Assembly (NCBI RefSeq): GCF_000527135.1
Contig: NZ_AZUP01000001.1
Coordinates: forward strand, 434,001 to 498,000
Direction of reading: 5' to 3'
Length of the DNA stretch: 64,000 bases
Origin: Methyloversatilis discipulorum
Lineage (GTDB): Bacteria > Pseudomonadota > Gammaproteobacteria > Burkholderiales > Rhodocyclaceae
Under the pieces are notes generated by a model. It saw nothing but the letters and a program-made list of their open reading frames with translations. It was not told the DNA's origin and ran no database searches. Position 1 is the stretch's first letter, and each line of letters begins with the position of its first letter. Shown in pieces: positions 63,208 to 64,000 of the stretch. Both the position numbers and the translations under genes were made by a program.

Positions 63208-64000
63208 ATGACCGCCTGGCTGGTTCTCGCCTCCATCGGCCTGCTGCTCGCACTGCTGGTGCATGGGCGTATCCCGCCGGCACCGTTGTTCGCCGGGCTG
63301 GCCACCAGTTACTACCTGGCCGGTTTGCTCGACCAGAAGGCCTGGCTGGCCAGTTACACCAATCCGGCGCTGGCCATGCTGGTCATGCTGCTGCTGGTGT
63401 CGCTGGTGATCGAGCGCTCGCCGATACTGGAGCGCGTGTCCGACCGGCTGCTGCGCGGCTCGCCCGGCTGGGCGGTCGTGCGCTTCACCTCGGTCACCAC
63501 GCTGTTCTCCGCCTTCCTGAACAACACCGCGGTGGTGGGTGCGCTGCTCGGCGTGGTGACCAAGCAGCGTCATCACCCGGCCTCGCTGTTGCTGATCCCG
63601 CTCTCCTTCGCCGCCATCGTCGGCGGCGTCACGACGCTGGTCGGTACCTCGACCAATCTGGTGGTCAGTTCGCTGATGGTGAATGCCGGCATGAAGCCGC
63701 TGGGCATGTTCGACCCGAGCTGGGTCGGCGTGCCAGTGGCGCTGGTGTGCGTGGCGGTGCTGGCACTGAGCGTGCGCCTGCTGCCGCGGCACGCGGCGAA
63801 CGACCGCGAACTGCAGCAGGCCTATTTTCTGGAAGCGCGGGTCGAGCCGGCGTCGTCGCTGATCGGCCGCAGCATCGAGCAGAACAGGCTGCGCAATCTC
63901 GAAGGCCTGTTCCTGCTCGAAATCATGCGCGACGGCAGGCTCATCTCGCCGGTCGCGCCGACCGAGGTGATCGAGTCGGGCGACGTGCTCATTTTCACCG
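63208..64000 (+). CDS. SLC13/DASS-family anion permease, 3'-truncated by window
   Basis: 264 codons visible, open to the window end. The N-terminal ~200 residues hold about six hydrophobic segments with the family repeats AFLNNTAVVGALL and TTLVGTSTNLVVSSLM. After it comes a soluble part beginning EARVEPASSLIGRSIEQNRL ... EVIESGDVLIFT, which matches an RCK_C/TrkA-C domain, as in bacterial SLC13 proteins for sulfate. Given its place 10 bp behind cysQ and across from cysD/cysNC, it probably imports sulfate; other dicarboxylates or anions are possible. Confidence 0.85.
   Translation, partial: MTAWLVLASIGLLLALLVHGRIPPAPLFAGLATSYYLAGLLDQKAWLASYTNPALAMLVMLLLVSLVIERSPILERVSDRLLRGSPGWAVVRFTSVTTLFSAFLNNTAVVGALLGVVTKQRHHPASLLLIPLSFAAIVGGVTTLVGTSTNLVVSSLMVNAGMKPLGMFDPSWVGVPVALVCVAVLALSVRLLPRHAANDRELQQAYFLEARVEPASSLIGRSIEQNRLRNLEGLFLLEIMRDGRLISPVAPTEVIESGDVLIFT

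Overview
The window is one stretch of a high-GC chromosome with dense coding and many 4-base start/stop overlaps. The gene content fits a betaproteobacterium, most plausibly Rhodocyclales/Methyloversatilis-like: one-chain PurL, PpsR-PpsA, HpnCDE, a CysD-CysNC fusion, PrpE, and DUF1841 and DUF2325 proteins. This placement is inferred from gene families, not from a database search. There are no rRNA genes, CRISPR arrays or intact insertion sequences. One tRNA-Leu(UAG) is present.

Region 1 (1-4440): the 3' end of purL with its terminator, then a small ParDE-type toxin-antitoxin pair. Region 2 (4548-17296) is the most unusual part. A LysR regulator and a YeiH-type transporter are followed by a TauE/SafE exporter, a GntR/HutC-type regulator and a tightly packed series: AprA-like flavoprotein, AprB-like ferredoxin, HEAT-repeat protein, 7Fe ferredoxin, taurine/sulfonate-type ABC transporter (binding protein, permease, ATPase), DUF971 protein, EtfB and EtfA. 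Almost the same promoter-operator block, a -24/-12 (sigma-54-type) element with a palindrome 3 bp downstream, precedes both tauE and gntR. I read the region as an uptake-coupled oxidoreductase for an oxidised organosulfur compound, using flavin, Fe-S clusters and ETF. The substrate is unknown.

Region 3 (17364-32843): a REC-GGDEF cyclase, ADP-ribosylglycohydrolase, PAP2 phosphatase, metallophosphoesterase and lipid-kinase-like genes, PanE, Mfd, a MazG-like hydrolase, Kup, cytochrome b561, a periplasmic rhodanese and a multi-domain hybrid histidine kinase. Region 4 (32958-39390): a methionine-salvage set (class II aldolase, MtnA, methionine aminotransferase), an S4 protein, the hopanoid/squalene genes hpnC-hpnD-hpnE and the tRNA. 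An inverted array of CAAG/CTTG heptads lies at the hpnE 3' end. Region 5 (39403-43456): a methyltransferase, RibA, LrgAB, and an iron(III)-binding protein divergent from a DUF2325 gene across a Fur-like operator cluster.

Region 6 (43473-53660): an NlpC/P60 hydrolase, a REC protein with a degenerate GGDEF domain, PrpE, a sugar-phosphate mutarotase, DUF1841, a glycosyltransferase, divergent ppsR/ppsA and a cold-shock protein, with several clear terminators. Region 7 (53988-58591): a PhnD-like lipoprotein translationally coupled to a large PAS-GGDEF-EAL protein ending in a CZB-like zinc domain. Region 8 (58610-64000): sulfate activation, with CysNC and CysD on the minus strand (CysD in frame with an upstream transposase-like HTH region), divergent from CysQ and an SLC13-type permease cut by the window end. 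Sulfur metabolism therefore appears at both ends of the window.
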